Source: Serendipita indica DSM 11827 (lineage: Eukaryota; Basidiomycota; Agaricomycetes; Sebacinales; Serendipitaceae). From it: 64,000 bases of DNA. Location of the stretch: assembly GCA_910890315.1 (NCBI GenBank), contig CAJVGD010000046.1, forward strand, positions 1 through 64,000, given 5' to 3'. The notes under the pieces are model-generated. The model worked only from the letters and a program-made list of their open reading frames with translations, had not been told where the DNA came from and did not search any database. Made by a program: the position numbers and the translations under genes. Position 1 is the stretch's first letter; the number at the start of each line of letters is the position of its first letter. Below are positions 11,659 to 24,261 of this stretch, piece after piece.

Positions 11659-14600
11659 ATGGCGTCTCTTGCTGCTAATCGCGCTCTCCGCTCGTCTACA
11701 GCTGGCTCGTCGCCAGCAATACATCTGGGCTCCTTCTCTCGCATGGATATTGCTGATTTCGACTCCAAGGGCCGCTACCCAACCACCCCTTCTCCTCAAG
11801 ACGTCCGCTCTGTCCCCGTTATCGCGCCAGCCTGGGCTCCCATCGACCCAAACGCACCCCAGAACGCATATTCTCACCAGGAAAACACGAGTGGCGATCG
11901 TTTCCAGCAAGGCGGGCCTTCCGGTCTCTCAAATGGCGCTGGCCCGTACGACAACGCATCGATGCCTCGGTCTACGGGCGAAGATGCTCAACGAAAGAAT
12001 TCTGGGGATTCTGCGGGCTCAAATGCAATGCCAGTGGGACCAGGCCCGGGCACTCCAAGCCAACGACCCTATGTTGATGTCTCCTTGCAGGATCCTGCAC
12101 GCGCTTCTCTTCCTCCTGGACCACGACACCCACAAGCACCCTCGAGGGCGAGCACCATTTCCCAGAATGCACAGCTCACACCCCAGGCAGGTCGACCGAC
12201 CGGCCAATATCCTTATACGCCAGCGACGACAGTGACACCGACGCCAGGCAATCAACAAACACAAACTCGGCAGCCGGATGCAGATCCATATAACACGTTT
12301 GGTGCCACTACCCTCCAAGTCCAGAACGCGCCTCGCGCCCAGATGCCCCCACCGCCGGAGGAGGTATGCATCGAATGTATGATGCGAGACAGGGACATGG
12401 CCGATGTCATTGTGACTGGTCCAGGCATATGGGACCGTGATAGCGACGTACACCTCCGCGACCTTCTCGAGCGCGAAGACCAAGAGGAAATGGCATGGCG
12501 AGAACGTCATGCTGCTGAACTCGCTGTACCAGGTAACAAGCTGCGTCCACCCAGACGTGCTTCCAAGGGCCACCGTCTCACGGAGCAGAATTTGAAAATC
12601 TGGTTGACATTGGTCCGTCCTCTCACACCCTCCCAGACGCAATAGGCTCTGATCATTGATATCTTTAGAACCCAAAAGAGGCACATGCCCGTCTCATGAC
12701 AATCGACGCCTATGTCAAACAACAAGCGGCACTCCTCGTCGAAGAGGCAGAAGCCCGTGCCAAAGCCCAGCAAGATGCTCAACGCTTCGACGCACGGGTG
12801 CGAGATAATTATCCGCAAACTCGACACTCTACGTATGAACCTAGCTCGACCGGCATCGCCAGTGAAGACTCGGCCTCTGGAGCTCGCATCCCGCCTCCCC
12901 GTTCGAGCATGTACGAGGCTCTGCCAGCCGGCCAGAAGGACCACAAGCGGGATACGATCATTCTCGACAGTGGGATGATCGTCGAACGTGTCAATCTCAA
13001 ACGTGAGGAAAAGGAGCGTCTGCGCGAGCAGAAGAAGGCTCGGAAGGCGTCGCAGGCAACTGACATCTCGACATTATCGCCCGGCGGTTACGCATCTCCA
13101 GCGACGCCGACGCCAAACGGCATGGACTCGGACTTTGAGCCTGCCTATGGCAATATGTCTGTGACTTCTCTCGGGGGCTTACGGCCAAAGTCTGCGCCCT
13201 TGGGTGTGCCCATCCCGAAATATGCGTCTCATGCTTCTATGGACGGCAAGGGTCATCGCTTCATGGGCTCGAAGCACTGGCAGGCACCGTGGAATAGCGG
13301 CGCTAGTGTGGCTCCGTCTGGCAGCATGATGGATATGCAGTAAGTTGGACAGTTCTTAGGGTGATACTCGGACTTCTCACGCTTCGTAGTGTTGCATTGG
13401 ATCAAGAATACGATCAGCAAATAGAGCAGTTTGGCGCACCTCCCCGATTGAGCAACCAGCACGCCATGTCGTCGTTTAGTCTCCCCGCCTCACCTCGAAA
13501 TCAATCGCGTCCACACACAGCCGATGCAATGATGCATTCCCGTCGCTCGACGAGTCCCGATCCTCGCGCGAAAAAGCCGAGCGGGTTTGGCAAGCTTTGG
13601 AAGATGGTTCGTTCCAAAAAGTCGGAGAGCAAGCATCATACTTCTTCGGTCATTAACTATGCCCGGGAAGACGACATGTCGACGCCGCTGCCTCCCCCCA
13701 GGGTGCCATATGCGGCGAGTCAGCGATCCGCTATGTCTCCACATACTCGCCAGGCGTCTGGACCTGGCTCACAACCCGGATACCTTCCGTCTCCGTCTCA
13801 TCCTCGCTCCATTTCTCAGTCGGGAGGTGCCATCTCTCCGACAACTGCACCATCTAGCTCTCTTCCTTCGCCTACGTCTAATCGATTCCCCTGGAGAGAA
13901 TCGACGGGTGATGAGAGACGACAGAGTGTGTATACAAAAGAGGTCAACGGTGACGCAGAGACACTTCAAGGCGGTAGTCAGATGGAACCCCCCCAGTCTG
14001 TTCAATACCCGGAGATGAGCATGCAGCGACCCCAACCGACGGGCGGAAGTGCAAGCTCGGAATACGGTCGATTGTTGCCTCCCAATAGCAATGGTGCACC
14101 TGCCCGCTCACCGGCTCCGAGCACGGCCATCCTCTCGTCCTCGGCGCATAGTCCTAGACCTCTGTCCTCTATCCATAAACCTCTTCCTCTACCACCCGCT
14201 TCTCCTGATACGTCTGCGCGACACACATCCATGTCCTTCCAAGGCGGCGCAAACTATGCTGGCGCTCGGCCCTCGACTGGTAGTGGCGCGGACATGTATG
14301 CTCCTTCCGTCCCATTCCGCGAAGATGGGTACGATGCTAGACGTCAGTCTTTTAGCGATGCGCTCCCCCCTGGTGCTGCCCAGACATTACAACCAAAGCG
14401 CTCAATACCGGCAATCGCATACAATAGTGGAGCACAGTATGCAGACTTTGGGGGTCAAGTCGATAACTATGGCCTGACACCATACTCGAACGGTACCTTG
14501 AGCGACACGAGCACCAAGACGAAGCGAAGGAGTCGGTTCCTCCCCTTCTTGTCAAAGAAGGAGAAGGAAAAGGTGCCGTTTGCACCCCAACAGCTCAACG

Positions 14601-14908
14601 GTGGATTTGAAGGGTACGAACCAGCTCCCTTGGCACCCCCAAGCCGCCCCGCATTTGGCCACTCGCAGCGATCCCAGTCGTCTGTCTCCCTCAACACGCC
14701 AGAGTATGCGGCAGGGACTCATCTAGGCCAGCCACAACAACAACTTGGCTACAACGATAGGGCCCGGCCGATGAGCGGCTACTCCACGTTTACGAATGGC
14801 CAGCGACCAAACAAGGCGCTCATTGACCAGGTCGTGCCGCGCGACAATGACTTTTTGGCGTACAGATATCCATCTGTCGAACAGCCATCAGACGTTTCGC
14901 GCAGATAG
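11659..14908 (+). CDS. Large low-complexity conserved protein with a CxxC motif (function unknown)
   Basis: Three exons (11659-12612, 12669-13339, 13390-14908) give about 1,047 residues. The first intron uses a GTCCGT donor. The protein is mostly Pro/Ser/Gln-rich and likely disordered. Ordered islands are EEVCIECMMRDRDMADV followed by an acidic/Arg helical segment, a charged helix (QAALLVEEAEARAKAQQDAQ), a basic patch (LKREEKERLREQKKARKA), and GFGKLWKMVRSKK. Another basic patch, KTKRRSRFLPFLSKKEKEK, lies nearer the C-terminus. It ends with a short ordered tail ALIDQVVPRDNDFLAYRYPS. No catalytic domain, signal peptide or membrane helix is visible. The basic patches could bind membranes or act as nuclear signals; that is inference. 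The frame is uninterrupted over more than 3 kb of spliced sequence, so it is a real gene. Confidence 0.8.
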
Positions 14909-15558
14909 TCCGTGTCGAGATCATGAAATTGTGTTTTTTTTACCCACACCAACCCCACATATCAAAGAAAAGGAAAACCCCCTCGCCGCTCGTTTTGTCA
15001 CTCCTTCATTCCCCCTCTACTCCACTTAATTCGGCTTCTTTTCTTCGCTCGACGCTCATTGAAACCCCCCTCTTTTTCGCCATTTTTCGAGACGGCGGCT
15101 CCTCACGCTCACTGTATGCCCTCTACTATCCCTGCAGCATATCTTGTCCCTTCATGGTTTGGTTCATAACGTTGTGCCTGGTTTCCATCCCCAGAACGGA
15201 CCTTCGGCCTGTTCCCTCGTTGCCCTCTCCACTCTTTTACCCTAGGTCTCTCAGATTGGCTTCTTTAGCGTCTGTGTAATGTCACCAGCCTCAGTTCAAC
15301 TTATCAATGCTATCATGCTCGGAACTCCACACACGGAATGAGAATAAGCACTGAATATTAGCAAACAGAGAGTATACAGCTAGAGATCCCATCAAAGACT
15401 GAGCACGCGGTACTCGGTAAACGTTGCACGCCCCGGCATGACACATCGTGATAGAGGGTAGAAAACTGGGGATCCTGGACACGAGACATGACAGACAAGA
15501 GATAGAGAAGATGATGACACAAATCGCAGAAGCTAAGGGAAATCGTAACCAAAACATT
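14909..15558. other. Convergent intergenic region (3' flanks)
   Basis: 650 bp between the stop codons of two convergent genes. It is pyrimidine-rich on the plus strand around 14935-15110, as expected of a 3' UTR. A short hydrophobic minus-strand ORF at 15291-15557 has no homology I recognise and looks accidental. No repeat was seen. Confidence 0.5.
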
Positions 15559-17850
15559 TTATTCTGGCCAAAGCGTCAGGAAATGACCTTGAAGACTATG
15601 AGAGAGGGGTTGCATACCTTCGTGTTTCTCAGTTGACGCTTCAGGCTCTCCAATATGCACCGATTCAGTCGGAAGTACGTCCTCTGTCGTAGAGATAGCC
15701 ATTTGAACGTCGTCCATAACACCGAGCATTGGGGTCGTTGGAGCAGATTCTTCAATACCACTGGGACCCGTCGAACGCCAGTTACCCCGGCGTTTGGGCT
15801 CACCCGCCTTCTTTCCTTTTCCCTTGGCAGGCGTGTGCGCAATTGCATCGTGCTCGACCGCCCCTCGGATGGAGGCAGCATCATCAACATGTGCAACGGA
15901 TTCAGTATCGTCTTCTGGTGGGATCGACTTGGGAGTCCCACGAGGTGTACCCCGTGTGTTGATCGAAAACGCCGAACCGCGCTTTGACATTGCGGCTAGG
16001 CCCCCACGACGTCCTTTACCCTTTGGTCCTCCTCGTGCGCCACCCTTTCCACGGGTTGGCTTGCTCCTCCTCTCCGTGTCTTGATCTTGGTCAGCCTCGG
16101 GGTCAATAACGGACTCGTCCCCTTGTTGGTGGTCCTCCTTGTCCACGCTTTGAGTTTCAGGATCGACATCAGGATCTCGAGGTGTTTCCGGCTTTGGTGA
16201 GCCTTCGCCCTTGGAGGCATTTTCTTCGTCCTTGAGGGATTCCGCACCCTCGTCGTCTTCGGCATTTTCGGCAGTACCACTCATGTCACCATCTTCGTTC
16301 GAGCGCTTTTTCTGTTTCTGTATTCAGTAATCAGTCCCTCTTGGGTCGCAAAACTTGCACACACTCACCTTTGCTTCCATGGCAGCAGCACGAGCAGCGG
16401 CAGTCTTTCGCGCATTTGGACGCATTCTGCGTTTAACAATGCGGCGCTCGGGATCCTCTTGACCTTCGGCATGCGAAGCTTCGTCCTTTGGGCTCCCGGC
16501 GTCATCTGCCGTCTCTTGAGCGGCAGCAGCGAGTGCAAGGGCAGATGCCGCCGCAGCACCTCGACGAGGACGTTTGTTAGGAGGTGTAGGAGTCGCTTCT
16601 TCCTTGGCAACTCCGGCCTTTTCTTCCTCTTCGAATTCGGTTCGCTTGCGCTTCCCACTGGCAGCGAGAGCATTACGCGTATTCTTGCCCTTTCCAACGC
16701 CTTTGACGGCTCCCCCTTTGCCTTTACCATTTGCACGTGAGCGCCGTCCATTGGTTGGGGGCGGAGTGGTAGCAGTGGCATCGTTTCCTTGCAGATCACC
16801 TCCAGCGGCATTGGCAGCATCTCCTTCTCCCTCTACAGCAGTCGCCGTAGTATCTGCAGTAGCTGCAGCGCCTTTCTTCTTGTCTTTGCCCTTGCCACCG
16901 GTGCCACGAGTGTTTGCGCCCTTTTTGTGTCTGCCAGAGGTGCGGCGCGGAGGGGTGACCACCTGTTCCTCTGGCTGAGGGGGAGCGCGTTCGACGACGG
17001 GATGAAGGCGTGCCCATTCGGTCTTGATCGCCTCTCGATGCAGGTTGCGGTATGGATGGTAGTAATGATACATGGGGCTGTAGCGAACAAATGGACCACT
17101 TCGTGGCTGTTCCGAGTCCGGTCGGAATAAAAATGCATGTTTGAGATGTTTGTTGGCGTCTTTCTCTGGTTCGAGTAGCGTGACCTCTGGTTGATCGGAG
17201 GGCATAGACCGTGACTTGCCGATTACGGCGGCCGCAGCGCGTACTGTCGATTTTGGTCGCTGATTCTTCGGTGTGGTCACACTGAGGGGTCCCGATGGAC
17301 TAGTAGGAGTGCCAACAGATGATGATTTCGACCCCGGTTTCTGTCCTTGACTCGGGGTGGAGGCTCCCTTTTGGACAGTAGGAGGCTGGCGAATCAGGAA
17401 GCGCATGTCAACGACGCCGACCGGAGCAAGCTCCGTGATGTTTCTGGACATGTACGACACTGCCCCAGAGCTAGTAGAACTCTGTGAGGGTGAGGCAGCA
17501 TGATGGCCAGGGCTCGGGGCTGTATACGCAGACGATGGCACCGAGTCGTTGGCGAGTCGCTGTTTGCGTCGGGCAACGCTGCTGAGGGTCAGCGAGCTCG
17601 CCGACTGAGTTGTGGATGGAGGATGATTATTTTCGGGATTAGGAGAGTTTATGCTGATATTGCTGGGCCCTTTGACAGACTGGCTGCTCCCAGGTATCGG
17701 CTGAGCGACCAGTGGCGCGACCTGGACGCGAGCATCGCCAATGAGAGCAAGTCTACGGGCTGCTATGAGCTGATTGAGATTGCTGGGCGTTATTTTCTCG
17801 AGTGGAGGAGCGCTGATTAGCGGCAGGGGACTTGGGGCCACTAGGGACAT
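15559..17850 (-). CDS. Basic, low-complexity, probably nuclear protein (function unknown)
   Basis: Three exons. The first is about 1.5 kb (17850 to about 16371). An intron with a GTGAGT donor follows, then exon 2 starting KQKKRSNEDGDMSG. A probable last 54-nt intron leads to the same TAA at 15559 that the unspliced frame reaches. The N-terminus has an ordered start (SNLNQLIAARRLALIGDARV). A central aromatic block, RYSPMYHYYHPYRNLHREAI followed by KTEWARLHP, looks like the conserved core. The rest is Lys/Arg/Gly-rich with AT-hook-like patches (NGRRSRANGKGKGG, TRGKGGARGGPKGKGRRGG) and acidic tracts. This suggests a chromatin or nucleic-acid-associated role, inferred from composition only. The annotated start is the ATG of MSLVAPSP; the upstream in-frame TTG is not used. 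Confidence 0.65.
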
Positions 17851-18469
17851 TCTGGATGGGTTCAAATGGAGCGTCGGTTTATTTCGTCTGTAAGTGAGAT
17901 GTAAATTAGCATCTAATCAATCCAAGGCGTGTTGCGGCCACGCTCGTTGCACTAGAGGACCTACCGGGCTTGGTACAGAGCTTTGCGGACGAGCAGAAAC
18001 GGGGCGCTCAGAGACGACGGGACAAGTCGAGTGTGTTCTGAGCGTTTGCAGTGATAATCTGGTTGAGATTACCGAGTTTTTGGGATGCTCTCAACTGGCC
18101 CGCAACGGCAACTGTCAGCGGGCGGGCGGTACCTGTTATCGGGGGCAAGCTGTAGAGCGAGATGCGGGTCGGAGATGTAAATGAAGAATAATCCTAAAGA
18201 GCGCTGCTCTCGCTGGCGCCGTCGATGGGATTCGAGCAAGATGTGGGCGGGTCGAGGAGTTTGGCCTGGCGTCAATTCATTCGTATGCCGCAAAGCTGGA
18301 GTCCAAGGGGAAATGTAAAATTATCAGTTAAAAAGGGTAAAATATTTATTATATACGCTATTATACTATCAACCGAGACTTCGGGCACCAGGAGAGACAC
18401 CCTGCGCCGGAGACTAGGCCGTCATAGAGGCCAAGCTCTTATTCAGCACTGCCGATAACCATTTCAAAT
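17851..18469. other. Intergenic spacer with an AT-rich patch
   Basis: About 620 bp upstream of the nuclear-protein gene and downstream of the transporter gene, both on minus. A markedly AT-rich patch lies at about 18310-18375, plausibly the 3' end or terminator side of the upstream unit. I see no supported ORF or RNA gene. Confidence 0.4.
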
Positions 18470-20499
18470 TCAGTAGCATTGCTTCGGGGCTTCGTGACTC
18501 CCCCATGCATGACCTATCGCTATAAACAGGTTCAGAACGAGGACTAACAGGCCAAATCCAACGCAAAGCACCGCCGGTAGCTTTGCTCTCGAATTCCAGC
18601 GCTGGGAAGACGGCAAGAGTTTGTAGTAGCACGCTGCCGGGAAGATGAATGCCAATGCCGTCGCAGCGACGCCTCCAGCAACTTCGAGAACGACGCCCAA
18701 GTCGCAGGTCGTGAGCGAAACTGGACAATGTCAATATACACATAATATGCAATGGGCCGCACACACTCAACATGGCCCCAAAGAGGACGGTTGTGGTGAT
18801 GATAATGTGTCTCTGCCGATTCCATGCCGCGTCTGCAAAGAAATATTGCTCAATAACCTTGGGATAGTGAGAGATGATTATAGAGTAGCGAATACCACTT
18901 TACCTCGCGGCAGACAAAGAGTTCCAGTGGCAGAGTCGTGAACATGTTCATCCCAAAGCAAAAGCGGGCGACATTGATAAACGTGTCATTTTGAGGAAAA
19001 TTATTCAAAATATTTCCTTGGGTCTTGTCGGTGAAAACCCAAAAGGCTGATATGGCGAGAGTGCAGCACGCGACGAGGGAAAGGAGGGTCGAAATATGTG
19101 TGACTGCCGCAAATCGATCCAACGTCGGAGTGTTGAGAGATCCATAGATGAGCAGTGAGTTGTGGTGGCATACAAAGGCAAACGAGATGACACCTATTGC
19201 TTGGAAGATGCCAGAGTTGATGAATGTGAGACGTTTGTCCGGAGACCCTCGCAACTCTTCGGGTACTTGGGCTCCTTCGACAATGACTGATACGACGATG
19301 ATGATCATTCCTATGAGGGCGAATCCAGATGCGCGAGCGAGTTTCGAAATGTCACGGTACAACGACAAGGGATACGAAATGCAAACTGTGCAGAGGATGA
19401 TGAGAAATTGACGCGAGACAAGGAAACTGAGTGCCGAGTCTTGAAGTCCCGGGAATATAGACCGCACGACATGTGGAATTGTGTCGCCTACGCAGACGGG
19501 TCAGCATCGACGCATGAAGGAAACTACTATCCGACCGATAATAACACAAAAGGCGGCCATTCCTATCTCAATGTCAGCATTCTCTTAAAATAATTGGGGA
19601 GAGCATACCGCCGAAAGCAAAGGAAAACTGAAAGAGCGAAACCGCCGCGCACCCCATCCAGCCAAAGCAATGGCTCATGATATCCATATATGAGCTTCTC
19701 CCACTCATCTTTGCATTTATAACGATGAGCCGAATCGTCCAATCTGTCACCCCGCATAGGACAACGAGTAGGAATACGCCAGATATAAACCCAGCTTGGC
19801 TCACGGCATACGGTAGACCTGACGGCTTATGAGACGCGAATTATCCATTGAGATCTTCGTACCAATGATTCCTACAACGAATTAATGGATGAATTGATCG
19901 AGTTTGCTACTAACCTGCGCCCAGGATGGAGTTTGCCATGTTTGCAATCGAATCAAGCATTCCGCCACCACCAGTTCTCTTCTTTGCAATCTCTTCCAGA
20001 TCACCATCTACGGTCAGACCTTCTTCGACGTCGCTTCTTCGACTCAGAGCAATTCCATGTGTGGTAGCCGGCGCTCGCTGCGTCGCAGAGTCCAACAAGC
20101 CAACCAGCAAGGGCATTCTCTGCTCTGAATTCTGTCGGAGCAAAGTTGGTCTCGTGGATAGCTGGGCGGCGGACACGTTTAACTGTTCGAGCGCGGCTTC
20201 ATCTAGTTCGTCTTCATCAAGCTCGAACTCTGTCGTTAACAATCGTTCGTGTTTATAATGAGCATATAGACCCATCGTACATCGATACCGGGCCTACCTG
20301 CTTCTCTGCTCTGTTGCGTGGACCGCAATGGCGGGCCAAACGATGGAGAATGTGCCTCTATCTGCCCATTTGTTTCATCTCTCCATGAACCTTCATCGAA
20401 ATGATCGTCATGTCCGGCAGAGAACAACTCTTCATGATTTGAATGTCGATTGCCTAGCAATGGCTGCGATATTTCTGCATCTCTCCGACTGGTGGACAT
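18470..20499 (-). CDS. Vacuolar-type amino-acid transporter (AAAP/AVT, SLC38-like)
   Basis: A polytopic secondary transporter of the amino acid/auxin permease family, which moves neutral amino acids across vacuolar or plasma membranes. The N-terminal about 170 residues are hydrophilic and acidic (EFELDEDELDEAALEQLN), followed by GGGMLDSIANMANSILGAG, the conserved start of helix 1 in the AVT/SLC38 group. Later helices include GFISGVFLLVVLCGVTDWTI, FGWMGCAAVSLFQFSFAFGG and GVISFAFVCHHNSLLIYGSL, the last a characteristic H-N-S segment in transmembrane helix 6. The C-terminal helices include ALAFIFPAACYYKLL and VLCVGFGLLVLVLNLFIAIG. Roughly 555 residues in eight or so exons, typical for the family. 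The substrate cannot be read from the sequence. Confidence 0.88.
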
Positions 20500-20600
20500 A
20501 AGAAACGTGACAGAGGATGTGTGCTATACAGTTTCGGCGATGCTAGAGAGCGACGGAAATTATTGTCAAGTGCGGTAAGGTTCAAAATGTGAAAAGGCGT

Positions 20601-22275
20601 TCATTTCAAGTTCACACCCCAGATAGCCTGGACTTGGTATGTCTGACGGACTGAACTAAAGAGTGGAAATCGGTCTCGACGGGAGCTATTGGGTTTGAGC
20701 GATAACGATTCCGACCCTTCCACTCTGCCAACGACGTAGCCCTAGAAGGATAGGTGAGACGGTGGGTATGAAGAGAAAGGATAGTCACCTGGGCTACGAG
20801 AGACATGACTATACTCTGAATCCGCAAACTGTCCCAGCCGTCATCCTGATCATAGGAGAGTCGGAATGCTCGGGTGAGGAGGCTGAAAGGTATGGAGTCA
20901 ACCGGCCCCCTGAATGAATTTCTAAAAACTTGTATCTGTGATGTGTGAGCTATGCACTGTTACGCGGTATTCCTCTTACGTCTGATAGACGAGATTGCGC
21001 CAGACAGCCACCCAGCACTTTTCTTTAAGAACCGTGTGCAATCCACAACGCCGCAACCAGTCTCTTGATTCCGGGGAATCGATAGCCAGGCCAAGAGCAA
21101 TAGCGTCTGCGGCTTTCATAGCTCGAATGATGGGCAAAAAGAACTTGTCAAAACCAAAGCCGCGGAGCAACCTAGGGCTTGGAAATATACCCAGCGGTAT
21201 TGCAGCACCGACTAGCTGGCGAAATATTGACCTAATGGACGTCAGACGGGGAAGATGGGCAAACTGGCCACCGTACCTCTTATGTCGGGTCATACTGTTT
21301 GGACAAATCTCCAATGCAGTACGTAAAAGAGGATAGGCCTTCCAAACAGTCAGCCTATGGGACATTACAACGTCACGACTTACCACACCAATACGATGCT
21401 CAAGTAAATGCCATCTCCCAGCCCAATAGCAGTAGCGAAGGCGATCCGCTTGCGGAGCTAGGTTCATTTGAGATACAGAGCTTGAGATCTGGCGCAGCGT
21501 ATGCGCCAATGCTCCTTGGACATCTAGCTGGTGTGTTGTAAGCTAGGAGGAACAAACAAAGTAACTTAGATATACCTGTAGACTTATTCGTACTATCTCC
21601 GCCCCAAGGAATAGTACAACGGCATGCTTGTCCCCATCACTACGTAGATTTGCGATTCCCAGAAGAGTCCGCAGCTCTGCGAATGCATTCCCTCTTGTCA
21701 ATGCCCTCGGGTTGACTTGATCTGCCTGCAACAATCAGCAACACAAATACAAAACGCCATCTTCGTACTAGTGTGCAAATAGCGATGCCACTCAGGCAGA
21801 GCTTTTTGAACGATGGCATAAACCACATTATGCTTTCTACTTGCTTGTTGTCCCCTTGCTTGGGTTTCAAGATGGAACCACATGCTCTAGCAAGAGCATG
21901 AGTCGATAGCATTTTCAATGTATTACCACGTACTTGAGCATCTCGACCATAATTCGCGCCATATTACTCCAATCCTGAGTAGGATACAGCCTTAAGAAAC
22001 GGAGATAGCGCCTCAAGATCTCTGCAAACTCAGAGCCATGGACCTTCAACTTGGCGACTTCTTGCTCGACAGCAGGTTCCTATCCAGCGTCAACAGTCGA
22101 GTTAATAGAGAATATCGCAAAGAAGCAGACTTCACACCGGAATATTGACAATCTCTTGCACAAGGTCATGAAACCCCGCCTCGTTTGGAAGTATGAACAC
22201 AGAAGCTAGCCTATCGTAGTTTCGTTGCTGATCTGCACTCCTAGCAAAGCCAAGAATCTGTCGAAGGAGCGCCAT
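20601..22275 (-). CDS. PCI-domain protein (CSN12 / Thp1 / PCID2 family)
   Basis: A PCI-domain scaffold protein of the family containing yeast Csn12, Thp1 and animal PCID2, which serve mRNA export/TREX-2 or COP9-related complexes. It starts MALLRQILGFARSADQQRNY and spans about nine exons, roughly 425 residues. The N-terminal half is helical. The diagnostic C-terminal half reads YYWAGR-type helix, AYPLLRTALEICPNSMTRHK, then LVGAAIPLGIFPSPRLLRGF, FDKFFLPIIRAMKAADAIAL, WLRRCGLHTVLKEKCWVAVW RNL, and a winged-helix part with WDSLRIQSIVMSLVAQ and GYVVGRVEGSESLSL. This order matches the PCI module of Csn12/Thp1. It ends at TGA 20601. Choosing among the three paralogue names would need a phylogeny. 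It lies 160 bp downstream of PAC1 on the same strand. Confidence 0.8.
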
Positions 22276-22435
22276 CGGAAATTTGGCAGAAGTGGTCGGG
22301 AGCAAACAGCACCCGGTAGTGTTGAAAACAAATCATATATGTTCTACAAACCAAAGGGGACAGAAGCAGCTACGTAGACAGTGGAGGAGAAGATGCAGTG
22401 CGTTGATAACCATGGTACGTGAGGTCGACATCAAC

Positions 22436-24109
22436 TCAAGGGCACCAAACTTTGATCATTTGATCAACGCTCCCGGTAGCAAGTACGTTGATTCTCCTCT
22501 CTTCTGGCTGGCCCTTTTCTCCTGCACCATTGGTGCCAGCTGATGCCGACTTGCTCGAGGCGCGGCCCCAGGCGATACATGTCACAAAATGGTCGTGAGC
22601 GTCGATAGTCCTTGTACATCGTCCAGTATTGAGTTCCCATATCTTCATTGTCTTGTCATCAGAGGCGGATATCATGTGCTTGCCATTCGGGTGGAAGACC
22701 ACGCATCGTACCCAATCGTCATGTCCAGTCTATGCCAGTCGTCAGTTGGGGTCCATGATTCGGTGTGACCTACAAAAGTTTTTAATTCTTGGCCGCTATG
22801 CGCGTCCCATAATATTGCAGTCTTATCGCGCGATGTTGTCACCACTAGTAAGCCAGGAGTCTTCAAGCGATCAGGTCCCTAGTCACAGATCAGAAAGTTT
22901 AAACCTGTTGTTGGGACCACTCACACCTAGGTCCACAAGCTCGCTGATCGCCTTGTACGACGCGAGGGGAACAAATGTCACGCTTTCTACATTTTTCTCA
23001 TGTCCTCGTAGCTCTGCCTTGGTCTCTCCTGTTTGAGCGTCCCATATTCGACTGGTCTATACAAATGTTCAGAGAGAATAGAATGACCGTGAGTTACTAA
23101 CATGGTCATCCGATGCACTGGCCCAAAGTTTGCCGTCTTCGGACGGTACGACATATCGAACCCACTCTGTGTGTCCGGTAAACTTCTTGACGCAAAAGCT
23201 AGAGTTGATTAGAATGCATTTGACATGCAATGGTAAAACTGTCCACACCCTGTAGCGACTTCCCAAACCCTGATTGTTTTATCGCGACTCGCGCTTAGAA
23301 CAAAATCGTCGCCCGGAAGGAATCTGGCGCTAGAAACTGAGTGGTCGTGACCAGCGAACGTCCGTACGTTCTTGAAGTCGTTGTTTGCATCCCACAGTTT
23401 CAGGGTTAGGTCGAGAGAGCATGAAACTAGAGTATTTAACCATTTTTTGCGAAGTACGCTGAAAAACTCACCAAGATATGCACCCTTGGAGTCAAAATCG
23501 ACATCACTCACACTCTTCGTGTGTCCTTTCAGGGTTCGTTCAAATTCTCCGGTTTCCCAATCCCAGATTTTAATGGTCGTGTCTTCGCTTGCACTCGCAA
23601 GTAAGCTAAACACGGGATGGAACGCCACTCTGGTGATCGAGGAACGATGGCCCGCAAGAGTATGCTTCGCCGGCGAGCGTGGAAGCCAATCCGCTTGTGT
23701 TGTTGTTCTTTGTGCTGGTGACATTGCTGCCTCTTCCCGTAGCGCGGCGTTGCGCGTTTCTAGATCCAATATCTACTCGCGCGGGACAATAGTGATCGAT
23801 TGCAGCGTCAATGGGCGTGATCAGCAATTAGGTAGACGACGGGCACCTTCTTCTGTAGTCTGATGACGCTTGTCCACTTCTTCTCCAACAGCCCGGTGTA
23901 CTGCGCGTTTGGATCTGGATTGAGGCCCGTCTCCTCTTTAAGCGCGTCGTATGCTTTATGAAAGTTGTTTGCATGCAGATAATCCAGTACTGCCTTATGC
24001 CTGGGATCGGGATACACGTTCAACTTCTGCTTCACCGACCGCTACGCAGTGCCAAAGCCGTGGGTGGCACTCACAGATCGTCTCTCTGTTTCGAAGAGAG
24101 CAGAGACAT
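22436..24109 (-). CDS. PAC1: Nuclear distribution protein PAC1 (LIS1 homologue)
   Basis: A dynein regulator needed for nuclear migration along microtubules. The start at 24109 gives [12 protein letters not shown], then a LisH motif ([20 protein letters not shown]), a coiled coil around [14 protein letters not shown], and a linker [19 protein letters not shown]. Seven WD40 blades follow: [91 protein letters not shown]; and the final blade [12 protein letters not shown] ending CP. Domain order, blade count and length (about 435 residues) equal the family norm. Seven or so short introns interrupt the gene. An insert between blades 6 and 7, Ser/Gly-rich ([19 protein letters not shown]), is a mild local elaboration. 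Confidence 0.95.
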
Positions 24110-24261
24110 GATTACCCAATTCGATTTACTCTATTAAATGCCTCGAGAGGGATGTTCTACGAGTGGATATAGACGAGGGCGGGTTCAAATTGCGGTGAGA
24201 TGCACTCTGAGTAGCCGACCTTGTGACTTATAGCTCAGATGATTTCAGCTCAAAATTCTAG

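Noticed and set aside
15291-15557. Hydrophobic 88-residue minus-strand open frame
   Set aside because: It sits in the 3' flank between convergent genes, has no splice context and no recognisable family.
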